Shown here: piece by piece, positions 1 through 12,925 of the stretch | Layout of the letters: every line of letters starts with the position of its first letter | Position numbering within the stretch: the first letter of the stretch is position 1 | From: Trichoplax adhaerens | Taxonomy: Eukaryota > Placozoa > Uniplacotomia > Trichoplacea > Trichoplacidae | Assembly (NCBI RefSeq): GCF_000150275.1 | Contig: NW_002060948.1 | Location: 1,415,328 to 1,479,327 of the forward strand | DNA: 64,000 bases | Direction of reading: 5' to 3' | Translations under genes and position numbers: made by a program | The notes under the pieces: model-generated | Database searches by the model: none | What the model was told of the DNA's origin: nothing | Seen by the model: the letters and a program-made list of their open reading frames with translations, nothing else

Positions 1-3000
1 ATAGTATAAGAGTACTAACAATCGGGAAATAAGGAAATTCGATTAATTAATGTAGTATGATTATTCTATGATTGTAATATTACTCAGGATTTGCCATCTA
101 ACCGTCTATGAAAATGTACTAGTTTAATGTATACGTATTGTGATAATGAATATGTATTAAGATACGTTGTATAATTTTCTTGTATAGCTTTACCGTCTTG
201 ACTCAGTCGCTATATCCCTTGTAACGAATACATGATAGTAGATTAATCCCTTGCCGTGACTTCTTGTAATCATTATTATTATAACAAATTAATTGTCACG
301 ATTGCGAAGAGATATTATTTAATAACAATCATTATTGTTGATCGTACAGACAACTAACTATTAAGTTTAAACGATTCAATCATGTTAATAAACATTGTAA
401 TTTGCATAAGAATGGTAATTTTAATTCCGTGATCGGAAACAATTATAATTATCATTGTAGCCGTCAAGAATCAGTAACATTGAAATAATGTTTTAAGGGG
501 CACATTAGAATTCATGTAGTAGGACTAAAGTAGTGTAATCAAATTTTCTGTCGTCACAATTAATCAAATAACTGACTCATTAGGTTATTGGAGGTAGTAT
601 TAATGAAATAATAGACCGCAATTATATAGCCACCGTTCTGAACTGACTAATGACGTATAGCATTTGTTGTCTATAGTCACTTTAAATAAAGTATCACGAC
701 ACGGTACGGTGTCATACTTTATTCTTTTAAGTATATTCGCTTAATATTAGCAATAAAGACTTTATAACTAAATGAAGTGAAATATTAGCCAAAAAAGCTT
801 AATATTGACAATACGTCGTCCTATGAAACTTAACAATAGATTGGATAGTTATAGTCGTAAAGATAGCTTATTAGATAGGTTCATTCATGTATGAAGAAGC
901 CATACTACATGTAAAGCTTCCTGGCCTTGCATGCTAACCGTTATGCTAGAAATTTTTTACAGAACAACAAAAATATATTAATAGATTAATGAGCCGTTTA
1001 TTTTAGTCATGCAGAAATTGCTCTATATTATTACTCCGGCAAACCGTGTATTCTACTGTATGGTCACGCAAATCGCTCAATTTATGTTTCTAGCTAAGCT
1101 ACCGTTTATTTATAGTAGCTTATAATGCAGTAATATGCTTCAAGATGGAAGGTAGCACAAATTTAAGGAGGTTAAATTAATGCTAAATTACCGCAATAGC
1201 ACTACGGTTTATCGAAGTGAATTTTTCATACCAAAGTTTCTTCTTTTAGTTCCAGATAACTAGAGATAGACGCAAGTTATCAGGTTGAATTTATCCTGAG
1301 CTAAAATTATACTCTTATACAAGTAAATGTTACAGTTTTTTAGCCTACTTTATTACATAAAGATAAAACCCTACCATGCAATCATATCATAATAACTTTG
1401 AGAAAGATCATGAACTAAAGGATAGACTAACATTTAGTTCAAAATTATTGTAGCTATTGACGGTTTTAACCTGTAAAATGTGACTGCGTACCGTTATTGC
1501 TACGATCGATCACATAAGTATATAGAATCTATAGATGTATAGAACTTAACATCTATCTATCGCAAAAGTCACCTCGTAATGTAAAGAAAAGTCGGGAACA
1601 ATGTTGGAAACTGTATGGTAGAAATAAAAGCATGAATAGAGATAACTCGTTTGCATCTAAACTACTACTCTTGCATATAGAAGCAAGCAGATGTCAAAGT
1701 TTATGAATAGCATTGCAACCTATTTGAATATCACGATTTGATGATGTGACATTACATGTTAGCCGTAGATGTCGCCTTAAGCGTATGAACTTTACATTGA
1801 ATAAAATTGATGATACAGAATTATTTTATTATCCAATCATAGCCCACAAGTTGAGAATATCTATTGACTTGGAATTGATTAAAGTGAATCAATCTAGTTA
1901 AATATATTACAAATATGTAATTGAAATAAGACAATGATATTGATATGGCATAATAACCTGAGGTGTGGCTACCAACTGATAAGGATAAAATTCAATAGAT
2001 AGCCTGTTTTCTGATGCTAATTAATACATAACAACAGGTGCTAAGCAACAGACCGCATTTAAATAATATCCCTTTTCTTCGATTTATTGCGCACTTTTGT
2101 CAATAAATTATCATCATCTGAGATTGTTAATGCTATCTTCGACATCGTACGAAGGGACTAGGAACAATAATACTTTAAAATCAAGCATAATTGTTACTGA
2201 ATTTTATCGCTAATAACCATCTATAGGTAAGTAAGAAATTCCTTTTATAACATTAATTTCTTATCAACTATAATAGTTAATCTAACTTTTAGTGGTTTGT
2301 TCTCGTTTTTACCCCTTGCTAAGCAGATTAATTGATTTTTCGCCTTCATAACTACAGTTAAGTAATAAACGCTGCATGGCATGGTAATGCTATAGTGTAG
2401 TATTATAGGGAGCGTTTTATATAACCTCTATATTGGCGTTTTTAATCACGGCTGCTTTTTTCAACTAAACTCTCGCAGTATCTTGATTCGATGAATAGGC
2501 TTAGTAAAATCAAGTTAGACTTAATAAAGTAATACGAATTCTCTTTTTATACATTATAAATATCTGCACATTGAATTTATAACCACTGCACACTGTATGA
2601 TAATTTTTTAATCGACATTATAAACACTTCGTTATATGTAAGCACCGAAGTTGGTGTTTTATTACTGAAAGGTTAATTAGGATAGTTTACGGTAAGCATT
2701 CTTTACGTGCAATCATTTTTCTTTTATTTCATTCATTATTTTTCTTATTTCTTGAGTTGATTTTCTTACTTTATAATGTATTTTGCTTTGATAAGCTACC
2801 TTGAAGCTATCCATCCACGTCCGAAATGAGTAAGCACGTTTAATCAAACTTTTTCTTTTGGTAGGTTTTTTACTGCCGCAATCACGTTTATTGTATGCGT
2901 GCAGAGTGGTTGATCTTTAAACAAGCCTTTCGAACAAGCGTAACCATAAAATTAATCGACCTTATGCTGGAATTGTTTTAAGCGATCTTTTACTACTTGA

Positions 3001-3532
3001 TATTGCGATCTCATCGCAGATAAACGATAGAAAAGCAGTTAAATTCGAAGACATTTAACAGCGCATTGCCCTATTTTAAAAAGTAAACAGCAGCGGTACT
3101 CCAGGTGATAACATTGGCCGCCCGCTGAAGTTAAGTGATACATCCTTAAGCACCAGCAAGACCAACCTTAATCGAAATTTGGGTTGTTACTACCCTTGAT
3201 CATTGCTACGGTTTTCACTTTCTTATCCTATTACTATTGCTTGACAAGGAATTGTTATAACCTAAAAGCAGTTTTCTCGGACTAAAGGAAGAATTATTTT
3301 CTTATTTTTTCGGCAGCAATCGAGTTTTTTTGCTTTCTTATTTCCTGCCAGTTCCATGAGATTTTTTAGTTTAACTGACCACTTATAATCAAGACCTTGT
3401 TCTATAAAATTTCATTTAATAAGGATTAAATTAAAAAGAGATTATTAATCTACCACCAACTATCAAGTATAAACTTGAAACAGAGAATAAAGAAACAAGG
3501 AAGTTAGAACTCAGACAGTAAATAAGTTCAAA
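1..3532. other. AT-rich intergenic sequence, nothing recognised
   Basis: About 3.5 kb upstream of the first gene. I found no open frame flanked by plausible splice sites, no RNA gene and no clear repeat. The last few hundred bases presumably hold the promoter and 5' UTR of the gene starting at 3533, but I see no convincing TATA box or initiator. A coding exon of a gene lying to the left of the window cannot be excluded. Confidence 0.5.
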
Positions 3533-4312
3533 ATGGCAGATCCCATGGACGTACTGAAACAATTAGATTCTGAATATAGCGAATCAAAGAATAAACTTAT
3601 AATGCAATATTTAGCTGATCAAGAAGTTGAAGCAGAACGAACATTAGATCAACGAAAATCGCAAGATGGCAATGATAAAACCAAATTAAAGAATAGAATG
3701 CAAGTAAATAATGGACTCGATGCTTCCCATAAGACTATAGAGTTACACGAGGAAAATATCATTAATAGTAATAAAGAAAGTCCTCATCTTCCGGAATTGT
3801 CTCCGAATAAAATTAATGGCAAGCGTAAATCAATAACATCAAATAACACACCTGTAAATGGCCATAACGGAATTAACAACAGTAAAGATGAGAAGAATAT
3901 CTTGCGTCAATCTAGTAGTTATCATGATCTACAGCAGTCAGTATTTTCCTATGATAATGAGCAACTTGCTTACCAGTATCATCCAACATCGTTGTCCTAT
4001 GATCGGCGCTTAAGCACCGATGGTGTTCAGCTATCACTTCATGAAAGTTTAAACCGGAAAAGAAGCAGTTTAAATGGCCTCACTAGCAGTATTATTCATA
4101 ACGGAAATCACAATCCAGCGTTGGATTACTTTCAACCAACAGGTTATAGACAGCGTGAAATTACTTCACCTACTGGCAGTAACCATCAAAATTCTTCAAT
4201 GCAAAATCAAGGCAGCTTAGTCCGACGACCATGTAGTGTGTATCATTTACCACCGATTAATCACGATGATAATGCAAGTAATAATCATCAAAAAACAGTT
4301 AATTTACTGTAG
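3533..4312 (+). CDS. Unrecognised single-exon protein rich in basophilic kinase sites
   Basis: Open frame of 259 codons without introns. I do not recognise the family. The N-terminal 45 residues look helical and charged. The rest is low-complexity, rich in Asn, Ser and His, and probably disordered. Several arginine-directed phosphosite-like motifs are spread along it: KRKS ending at Ser100, RRLS at Ser161, RKRS at Ser178 and RPCS at Ser235, with a weaker RQS at Ser127. No signal peptide, membrane segment or catalytic motif is visible. The start is the first ATG after an in-frame stop-containing AT-rich leader, with AAA before the ATG. The stop lies inside CTGTAGGTCA, which also resembles a splice donor, so the 3' end could be an exon boundary. 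Length and codon use well above chance for this AT-rich sequence make it a likely real gene; its function is unknown. Confidence 0.6.
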   Translation: MADPMDVLKQLDSEYSESKNKLIMQYLADQEVEAERTLDQRKSQDGNDKTKLKNRMQVNNGLDASHKTIELHEENIINSNKESPHLPELSPNKINGKRKSITSNNTPVNGHNGINNSKDEKNILRQSSSYHDLQQSVFSYDNEQLAYQYHPTSLSYDRRLSTDGVQLSLHESLNRKRSSLNGLTSSIIHNGNHNPALDYFQPTGYRQREITSPTGSNHQNSSMQNQGSLVRRPCSVYHLPPINHDDNASNNHQKTVNLL

Positions 4313-5255
4313 GTCATAATGTTTATTGAATTAAGGGTGAAGAGTAATAAAATCAAGATACTTTTCCAAAGAAATATATATTGGCAAATTATTATTAATA
4401 TTTGATTTCATCATGGCTTTATGCATTACTATAAAGTACAAATCATTCTGTTGAATATCGCATGTCCATATAAGTGATGTATGGCAGTCACGAAAGGCCA
4501 TCAATAAATTCTATTAAACCAAACAATTTCGGTAATGAAAGGGATGAATGTTTAAGAAAAGATGATATTCAGTAAGAAAAGGTTGATATGGACGAAAGAG
4601 AAAATATTAATTCTATCCATTATATGATCCATTTTTTAGCTCACCTTTTGTACCAGCCTTTTCGGTCCAATAGCTACTAGAAGATTTCTACTTAATATGA
4701 TACAGCTTAAATATCTGGTTCTAATCTAATACAGTATTTACTATGGGTAATATCATCTTGTAGATGATATTACAGTATCCTAGTAAATTCTAATATATCT
4801 ATATTAATCATATTGCATAAATTTTATACTCATCTATGGAATACTACATAATAGTAATGGCAAAATCAGCTGCATAAGGTAAAATCGCTCATTTAAGTAT
4901 ACCAATTGCATTAATGCTCATTCCCGAATTGAACACATACGGGTGAACTTTCATCGATCATTCCTATGGATGCTTGTGCAATATCTAATAATGATTCGAT
5001 ATTGACAATGATTGTATCTATTTTCTGATTGGTTTTTTTACTTTAGCGCATATGATGAGGCTACCAGTATAACTAGTATACATACGTAATTAGTAAAATT
5101 CCAACGTAAATCTATAACACGATAATTATAAATAATTCATTCCTAGCAATGAGCCTATTTAGGGAGATTTATTTGTAAAAGTTTGCCAAGTTTAAAACTT
5201 TATAAAGCCTGAAATGGTCTCTCATGTATCGATGAATGAGATAAATATATCTTCA

Positions 5256-5275
5256 TGCGTCTATCTATCTATCTA

Positions 5276-5315
<40 letters not shown>

Positions 5316-5321
5316 TATATT
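5256..5321. repeat. CTAT / TA microsatellite
   Basis: A short run of CTAT tetranucleotides passes directly into more than 20 TA dinucleotides with one C interruption. This is a simple repeat, likely polymorphic in length. No function is implied. Confidence 0.95.
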
Positions 5322-6602
5322 CATTAATACTTTCCTAAAAGGGTTTTGTGCGCACTATGCCATTGGTATGAGTTCTTTTTCATCCTTTTTCTACTACATA
5401 CCGCATTTGTAAAGTTGGTATTTGATAAATACTGTCTTTTCTAATTATTTCGAAAATGTTGTAGCTATTTTAGCCTGATGGTCTTGGTGATTGTACAAAA
5501 GTAGCCTTTAAGTTGAAGCATTAACAGATAGTGTTAATCGTCGATTTTAAGTATTTGATTTTACTGGAAGTAAACGACAATTTATAAAGCTTTTAATGTA
5601 ATATGAAAATCATGCTAATAATACAGTATAAAGGGAAATTTATCGTCTTAGAAATTCATTTAGTATGATCATAGTTGGGGATACGATCTTTATTTTTGAA
5701 ATTCTTTCTCAAATTAATAATAATAAAAGTAAAGAAAATTTTTCTCTAGCTTTTTAGGCCATTTTGTACAGAATCAAATAGCAGTATTGTAAATCTCCTG
5801 CCTTAGTATCTTCCGGTGTTCATGCAGTAAATATCCGATGGTAGACTATGCAGTCAAGCTCGTACATTATGTCCGGGTAGTTCTCATAAATAATTCACTA
5901 TATAAGATTTCAATTCCTTTCGTCTATTTATTAATTACACAATGTGGTCAATTCGTTACGATTAATATTTCGTGCGATAACTTAGACTTATCATTAAAAT
6001 TATAATTACGTTGCGTTGTTAAATTATACATTAATAATTATAAGAAATCTTTATCGTACCCGAATAACATACGTGCATGAGCCTATATCATATTTGAAAG
6101 GGTATACTGTATTGATCTTTCATTCTGCAATAGCTCTAATTATTAACTCAACTATTAAAATCACGATGGTCGTAGTAACACGGTAGTAACCTAGAAATAT
6201 TGTAGCTATCTAGGCAAAATATGAAATCATATTTCTAAGCAACAGATAGTAGTACAGTAGCAAGGTAGAGATGAATAAAAGTGTGAAAAGTTTAATCTTT
6301 TTAACTTTTCATTTAATTGACACTTTGACAGACAACCTGTTTAACATGGACATCGAGCCTGGAGTTCAATTTTGATGATGGGAAAAATAATTTATAATTA
6401 TTGCGATCGCTTACTTTTCTATGCGAGTAATGTATATTTCGAATTTATTCGGAGGGTAGTTCTTCAACGCATACTGCACGTATATACAAACAGTTTTCCA
6501 TTCCATATGTGTTTGTCCGCATAATCATGTGAGCATATGAATTATAAACTGACTTCAAGTTATCCTATTTCAGTAACTTTATACGACCAAATTTTGCGAT
6601 TT

Positions 6603-6895
6603 GCAAGTCTAGTATGCAAGGCAAGGTATTACTCATTTTTTAGTCCTAGCATTAGGATTTCTATCCTATAGTACAATCTGCAAAGTAGAGGTAACATGAT
6701 GGAGTAAAATTAATATAGACTAGTTGTTGGTATCCGTCTAGATTTGTACGTCTACTGTGCAAGATAAGGTATTATGCTCCTCTTTCTTTTAGTAGTCCTC
6801 TAGTGCTAGTATTAGAATTTCTATCGTTTAGTACTTTGCAAAGTAGAGGTAAGATGATGGAGTAAAGTTAATATGGACTAATTATTAATATGAGT
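6603..6895. repeat. Diverged tandem duplication, unit about 145 bp
   Basis: Copy 1 (about 6603-6745) and copy 2 (about 6747-6895) share, in order, a GCAAG..AAGGTATTA block, an AGTCCT..CTAG.ATTAG.ATTTCTATC block, and a TGCAAAGTAGAGGTAA.ATGATG block followed by GAGTAAA.TTAATAT. Small indels separate the copies. The region is non-coding. Confidence 0.8.
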
Positions 6896-7188
6896 ATACT
6901 TCTACCCGTAGCAATATATATAATTGCTGTGGTTGCCTGACGTAATCTATAACTTTGTCCATAGATAGTGTTTCCTATTTACTCAAGATGATAATCATTG
7001 TATATATAAAAATAATGAATGTTGTAGCAATAATTTGGATAGCCTGGTTGCAGCTAGATAGTCCTTGGTAGTTCTAAGACGAACCTGGTTGATGCAATAA
7101 AGTAAAGTTGACAAGAAACTATAGTTCTACTACTGTTAATAACTATCAATTACTTATTTTGAAGATAATCATAACGATACACGAGTAT

Positions 7189-7675
7189 AGGGAAGTAGAA
7201 ACTGACTTGCCTTTTGATCACTATCTCTCATACTCTAAAACTCTATCAAAAGTCCCATTTTAAACTAAAATAGGATGGACATCAGGGACTTTTCATGATT
7301 ATAGACTATATTAGAAGAGGAAATTCTCTCTTGAGAAGTCCCTAATGGACATTGAGCCCGTTAGTATGAAGTACGATGGGCCCAATCTACGATCCGGTCA
7401 TACTGACTCATGTAATGAGTACAGCGCAGTACAAAATTGTGTTAACGTGACTACTGTCTGCGCTTCATAGTAGCGACTTAAGCGACCAGGTTGACTCCTA
7501 ATACAGGGGTGCTAAGCCCATAGTGTTCCATAGAAGTGAGAGTGATGACAAGCTATGACCAATCAAGGGATTTTACTGTACAATACATGAGTAAAGAAAA
7601 GTAGAAACAGACTTACCTACGACCTCAATCCTCGATACTCTATCACTCCATCAAAATGCCATTCGAAAGCTAAGC
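7189..7675. repeat. Dispersed direct repeat pair
   Basis: Two segments about 75 bp long (7189-7262 and 7599-7675) share AAGTAGAAAC.GACTT.CC, a GATACTCTA-like core and CATCAAAA..CCATT. They are separated by about 340 bp just upstream of TAF6L. The similarity is partial and was judged by eye. Confidence 0.5.
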
Positions 7676-7764
7676 CATAACCCTAATGTAGAACAACTCC
7701 TGCCAGATCGAAATTGCGCCAGATCATTTTCCATCTTAGCCTTGGACTACTATAGTATGCTGCA

Positions 7765-10700
7765 ATGGCTGCAAAAGGGACTAATCGAGATCATAAGCGT
7801 AGAAATAATGATGTCCACAATCATAAAGATGGCAAGGAAAGAAGGTTTTATCGCTTAAGTCTTAGCACTATGAAGCAGTGGGCAGATCAGCTAGGCTTTG
7901 GAGAAGTGAATGATGAAGTTGCAGCATTGCTGTCGGAAGATGCTTCCTATCGTATACGCCATCTCATTCAGGTTGAACTTTCCCCCTCTTCATATTGACC
8001 ATCCTGATTGGGCTTATTTCTTTACTTAGGATACCTATCAAGTATCAAATCCATGCTGTTTATAGTGATAAATACTGATAATGCAGTCGCTCTTAGCATG
8101 TATAGTATCATAATTAATTATCGATAAGAAAGGAGGGAATACTGTCCATGTGATTCAATTCAATTAATAGAGTGATAGTCTATTTCTAGGATATAATGGA
8201 ATTCCAAGCCGAATGGAATCCATTGAATTAACTATATAGAAGCTTATGATATAGTCATATCATTTCAACAAGTCATCAGCATCGTCATCAACAGGAAGAT
8301 GTGCTGGATGTTAGAAGACCATTTTCGTATTAGTGATCACGCTGGGCATTCTATAACTTACAAATGCGATTCATGATATCATGGCATCGTAAGAGTATTG
8401 CATATAGGGATACAGTAGTCGTAGTACGGTCGAGAAGTTATGAATAGAAACTGACTGGACTGCTTTGAACGATGTAGAATATATCCCTTGCCATATAACA
8501 GCAACATTCACCATCAGAAAGGTGTACTTGATGAAACGCATCATAATCATCAAGCATGGCATTCATCTTCAAAAATATTACCGTTATGATTGCTATTTCA
8601 TAATAAAGGACTCATTATGGAGATGCTATACTGTAATATGTAGTTTACCTACTAAATGAATTATAGATAATCTCCAAATCTAATACCGACAACAAACTGA
8701 GCTATTGCAATCTCACAACGCCAAATATCACTCATCTTTTGTCTGTTGATATTATTCTAAATGAACTAAAATTTTTACTGCTTGCTATACTTGTAGAAGA
8801 CAACATCAAATCTAACTATTGCAGTTGCTACCGAATTTTACAGTACAAGGTTTAAAAGTGATGATATTACGGATGATACAGTAATTGTATAGTTAGCGTT
8901 CACTATAATATCGATAATAGCTAATTTATTTCCAGGTGAAGTAATAACGCTTTCGTTTGATCTACAGTATAAGCGATAAAACCCATAGAATACGTTGTAC
9001 GGTACAAAATATCGATGACCACCTCTTCCAATTTACTGTAGTCTTGACTGAATATATATATACAAAGTCAATTTACTTAATACTACTGAACAATCATCTA
9101 CCTACTATATATACAGTTCTGGCTTAACAAAGTGGATATACTGCACAATTATAGTACCGTTACTGATTTACTTTGCGGGTAGATGTGTAGGATATACAAA
9201 ATAAATCCGTCGTGTCAAATTACAAACATTAATATTTAGCCTTTCGTCTCTTCCCTAAAATTAGGTGGCTTCGGAAGTTATGATTCATTCTAAAAGAACG
9301 CGTATGATGACAGATGATGTCAATAAAGCTGCGAAATTATGTCGTTTAGAAGTAAATCCATACTTTGCCATTACATTATATGTGACGTTGTTACTTTTTT
9401 AACCTAATTTTTGGGCTTGAGCATATCGAGTCTGGATCAATATCAAGTCAATTAATAATTATCTATTTATGGTCTAAAATAGAGTATTTATGGAATCAAT
9501 GGAACAGAAGCCGATCAGTTTAAATGTGTCACATTTAAAGATAGTAAAATATATTATTTGGACGATAAAGAAGTGAATTTACACAATTTAATCATGAATG
9601 ACGAAATACCGAATGATCCTGGCCGAACGTCTGTACGAGGTAGATATTTGATTTTAAAAATTAAGAGATAAAAGATTGACGTAGTTTAACTAGTAACCTA
9701 TTGAAAAAGTTGTTGCGTACCAAATTATATCAATACTGTTATAAGGCTATTCGTTTCTCTTTCAGCTCACTGGCTACCCATATCTGGTTCATTAAAACAA
9801 AATAGCATTAATTGGCAACAGTTGAACACAGTACGTTAAGTGTAACTTTTTAACTGATAAAATCTTGAAACGGAATTTTTAATACCTTAATAAAGAGTAA
9901 CAATTTTAACCTTGCCATTTATTGTTGCTTTGTATACAAATTATTAGGCTAATAATACTTACCTTAAAGCAGTATTGCAAGGCTTAAAAAGTCAAGAACC
10001 GCAACTTGTTTTGGTATTCAAGCTCATATTTTGCTCTACGATCAGTAAACGATGCAGTATTTACATCAAGTGAAAACTTTAATACTTCTATCCATTAATT
10101 TCAGACCATCATGAATAATCTAAGAACCAATTCACACGTTACTGTTATTTTACCTTATGTACTGTACTACCTAATTTCATCGGTAAGTTAAATTTTTGAT
10201 AGAAACTTCTTTAGATTTACAGTGTAGAATAACACATAATCTCTCGTAGGCACAATCACTAATATTTGTTATTTTATAGATAAAATCGCATACACATGTT
10301 GCTCGCTGTTTACAAAGTATACAATCAATTATTGAAAACAAATCTTTAACTCTACTCCCTTATGTAAGAAAGTTCTGGCTTATTAATAACTTAAATGTAG
10401 TAATTTAAGTAACAATTAATAGGTCGAAAATTTACAGGATTTACAACAGATTGTTCTATTTATATTATTTTGTGTTGATTAACTTTATTAATATGCTGGC
10501 TCTTTAAATAACAGCTTGTTCAATTAGTCTCCGTTTTAATGACATGTACTTTGGACGATCACCGCATGGCGAATTCATGGCATTTAAGAAATAAATCTGC
10601 AATGTTGCTAGCATTACTTGCTAGGTTTGTCAGATAAATAATCAAGTAGCTAAGACGTTGAGTTATGCAAACTACTTAAGCTAATTTTATTTCAGTAATA

Positions 10701-11475
10701 CTGCAATACTACATTGACTAAAATATCTCTATTGTATAGGGAATATAAAAAATCATCACCGAACGTATGCAATAATATAACTAACAAATTGCGAGAGGTT
10801 CTAGCAAGCAACGACAAACCACGGTTTTCTCACTATGGAGCCATTGTAACATTGACTTATTTCGGGGGACAGGTTTAGTATTTTATGCAATTTTATTAGT
10901 ATGTATTGTACTATTCTAGATGCGGTTTAACAAAAAATATTAATTAAGAGCATGGATACCTTTAATCCTTTAGATTAAGATACTGTTTACCTGAAAGAGT
11001 GAACTGATTACATACAATATCGATTTTATTAGGAATTGTGTATGACGCTACGTGCATATTTTTCGAGAAATTGGTATGTCTTGAATGAAATGCTGGAAAA
11101 TTCTGCTGTTGAACTATCTATAAAATATGATATTCTACAGGTTAAGAGCGCCTTACAGGTAATATCAATCTAACTATATTCATCTGTTTGATTATAAAGA
11201 AATTATTACTAATAAAGTTAACATTTTCAAAATAGAACGCTGTTTGCGTCGTCATTAATGACATGGAAAAATATCTTCAAAATGAAGGAAATTTCAGTGT
11301 TGGTAATATTTATCACGAACTGTACAGCTATTGTGGAGATAGTTTAGCACCAGTAGCATCACACTCTTTAACCAATATGGAAAGCATTTCTTCTAAAAGT
11401 CATACAAATAGAATTTTCTGTCAATCTTGGCGTGAAAAAGTAAAAAGTTTTCAACCCAAAATTTTAGGGTTATGA
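7765..11475 (+). CDS. TAF6L: TAF6-like subunit of SAGA-type histone acetyltransferase complex
   Basis: TAF6L pairs with a TAF9-type histone-fold protein and scaffolds SAGA/PCAF coactivator complexes in the nucleus. Eleven exons in consistent phase give 450 residues: 7765-7971, 9265-9351, 9483-9639, 9766-9830, 9948-10013, 10105-10182, 10280-10363, 10515-10624, 10740-10872, 11033-11158, 11236-11475. Residues about 28-100 form the histone fold. The segment VNDEVAALLSEDASYRIRHL matches TAF6L rather than TAF6 (TAF6L has SDEVAALLAED; TAF6 has QEETCQLLTDE). Residues about 150-370 match the HEAT-like domain (for example LRTNSHVTVILPYVLYYL). IYHELYSYCGDSL near residue 396 matches a conserved TAF6L segment. 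The protein lacks most of the long C-terminal tail of the human protein (about 620 residues). Its 3' end converges on EIF3C. Confidence 0.93.
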
Positions 11476-12925
11476 TGTACATGTACAGTAATTATATTGA
11501 TTATACGTTTCTATTAAATTAAAGTAGGAAGGGTTCTCTTTTTCGTTGGTATATTAAGTTGTATATATTATGTATTAAATTTCTTCTGTTGCTAGACTAA
11601 ACTTCCTAATATCTGTGCTTGTTGTCACTAGTTTCAATCAATTTTACGACCTCAACATACTGAAAGGAATGCGTTAAAACAATTATAATTTTATAATTAT
11701 ATAATTTAATATATAATAGTTAATGTAATTTTAAAGTTTATTAATTAATATATATGTTTTATGAAATAATATGTACAGTATATATATACAAGTATATACA
11801 TATACGCGTATAACTGTTTCTACGTTTTACTCACTTCTTTCTATATACTACACCATGTAGCGTACTAAAGTACTTTGCGAATAGGTGATTTTCGTTAATG
11901 AAAGTTACAAATTTCAAATTCACTTCTATGTAATATCTGTACACAGTAGTATCAGATTAAGAAAGAACGGAAGTTTCCAGCTTTACTATTCTTTTCATTC
12001 GACACTGAAAATTGTGCTATAATTGAAATTGTTTTTCAGCTTTTCTGGTTGCTTTGTTACAATTAATAAAATTAAGGGGAAAGAACAGAAAACTGATCTT
12101 TCAAAACATTTTTGATGGATCAAACGAAGAGATGTAAGATCGGAAATACGCCCATAGTAAGGCTTAGAATACTATTTGTAATTTAAATCTAAACTCCCAA
12201 TGAAAGTATTGCAAAAATTTTAAAAGTTACGACAAAATGTTACTTAAATCGATCCTACGATTTGATACATCGACTTTTCAAAGTAGATCTAAATTCAGTA
12301 TTCTATCCAAGATACTACATATGAAAGTAAAGAGGTAATCTGGTCTTGACCTGTGGATATCTTAAGAGCTTTTACGTACAGTATATTATATTACTTTGTG
12401 CTCCAGTTGAAGGTATTGAAAACATTATTTCTTGAAGAATGGACTGATCTTAATCTATGATTAATTACAAATACGGTAGTCACTAGTCACCATTAAGGTA
12501 TCGGATCAGATCCGACAGCTGTGGAGTTTAACGGAATTCCAACATTTATCAACATGACATGCATGATAATACACGTATGCTGCAGTTTTATTCATTCAAT
12601 ACTGCACAAAAACGCTTACAAAATAATTGTTATAATATTTCGTTACATTCTTCTAATCTACCGTAATCGCATGAATTAAGATATTTCACTTGATTTTAGC
12701 CCATATCGACTCATGTACATACAATAGAAAATTGATAATTTTCAAAAGTATTACATTATGGTCATAAATTTCGTTCATATGTTAAATGTAGAATAGCACC
12801 ATGACAGGTGTACAACATTACTTTCCACCATGTTTACGTTTGTTGCGATTGCCTATACAGAAATTATCGATTTGAAAATTTTAATGTCTAAATTTCGAAA
12901 CATTTTTAATATTCGATCTGATATA
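11476..12925. other. Convergent 3' intergenic region of TAF6L and EIF3C
   Basis: About 1.4 kb between the stop codons of two converging genes. It should contain both 3' UTRs and polyadenylation signals. An ATTAAA-like signal lies about 35 bases after the TAF6L stop. No further gene is visible. Confidence 0.5.

Larger units (their letters stand above)
4313..7764. other. Intergenic sequence with degenerate duplications
   Basis: No exon was recognised between the 3.5 kb gene and TAF6L. The stretch holds a TA-rich microsatellite near 5.26 kb, a tandem duplication of about 145 bp at 6.6-6.9 kb, and two related segments near 7.2 and 7.6 kb. All are listed separately. Confidence 0.5.

Noticed and set aside
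8465-8659. 64-codon frame inside TAF6L intron 1, first considered as histone-fold exon 2
   Set aside because: The exon at 9265-9351 matches the histone fold and joins exon 1 in phase 0; the 8465 frame breaks the alignment.
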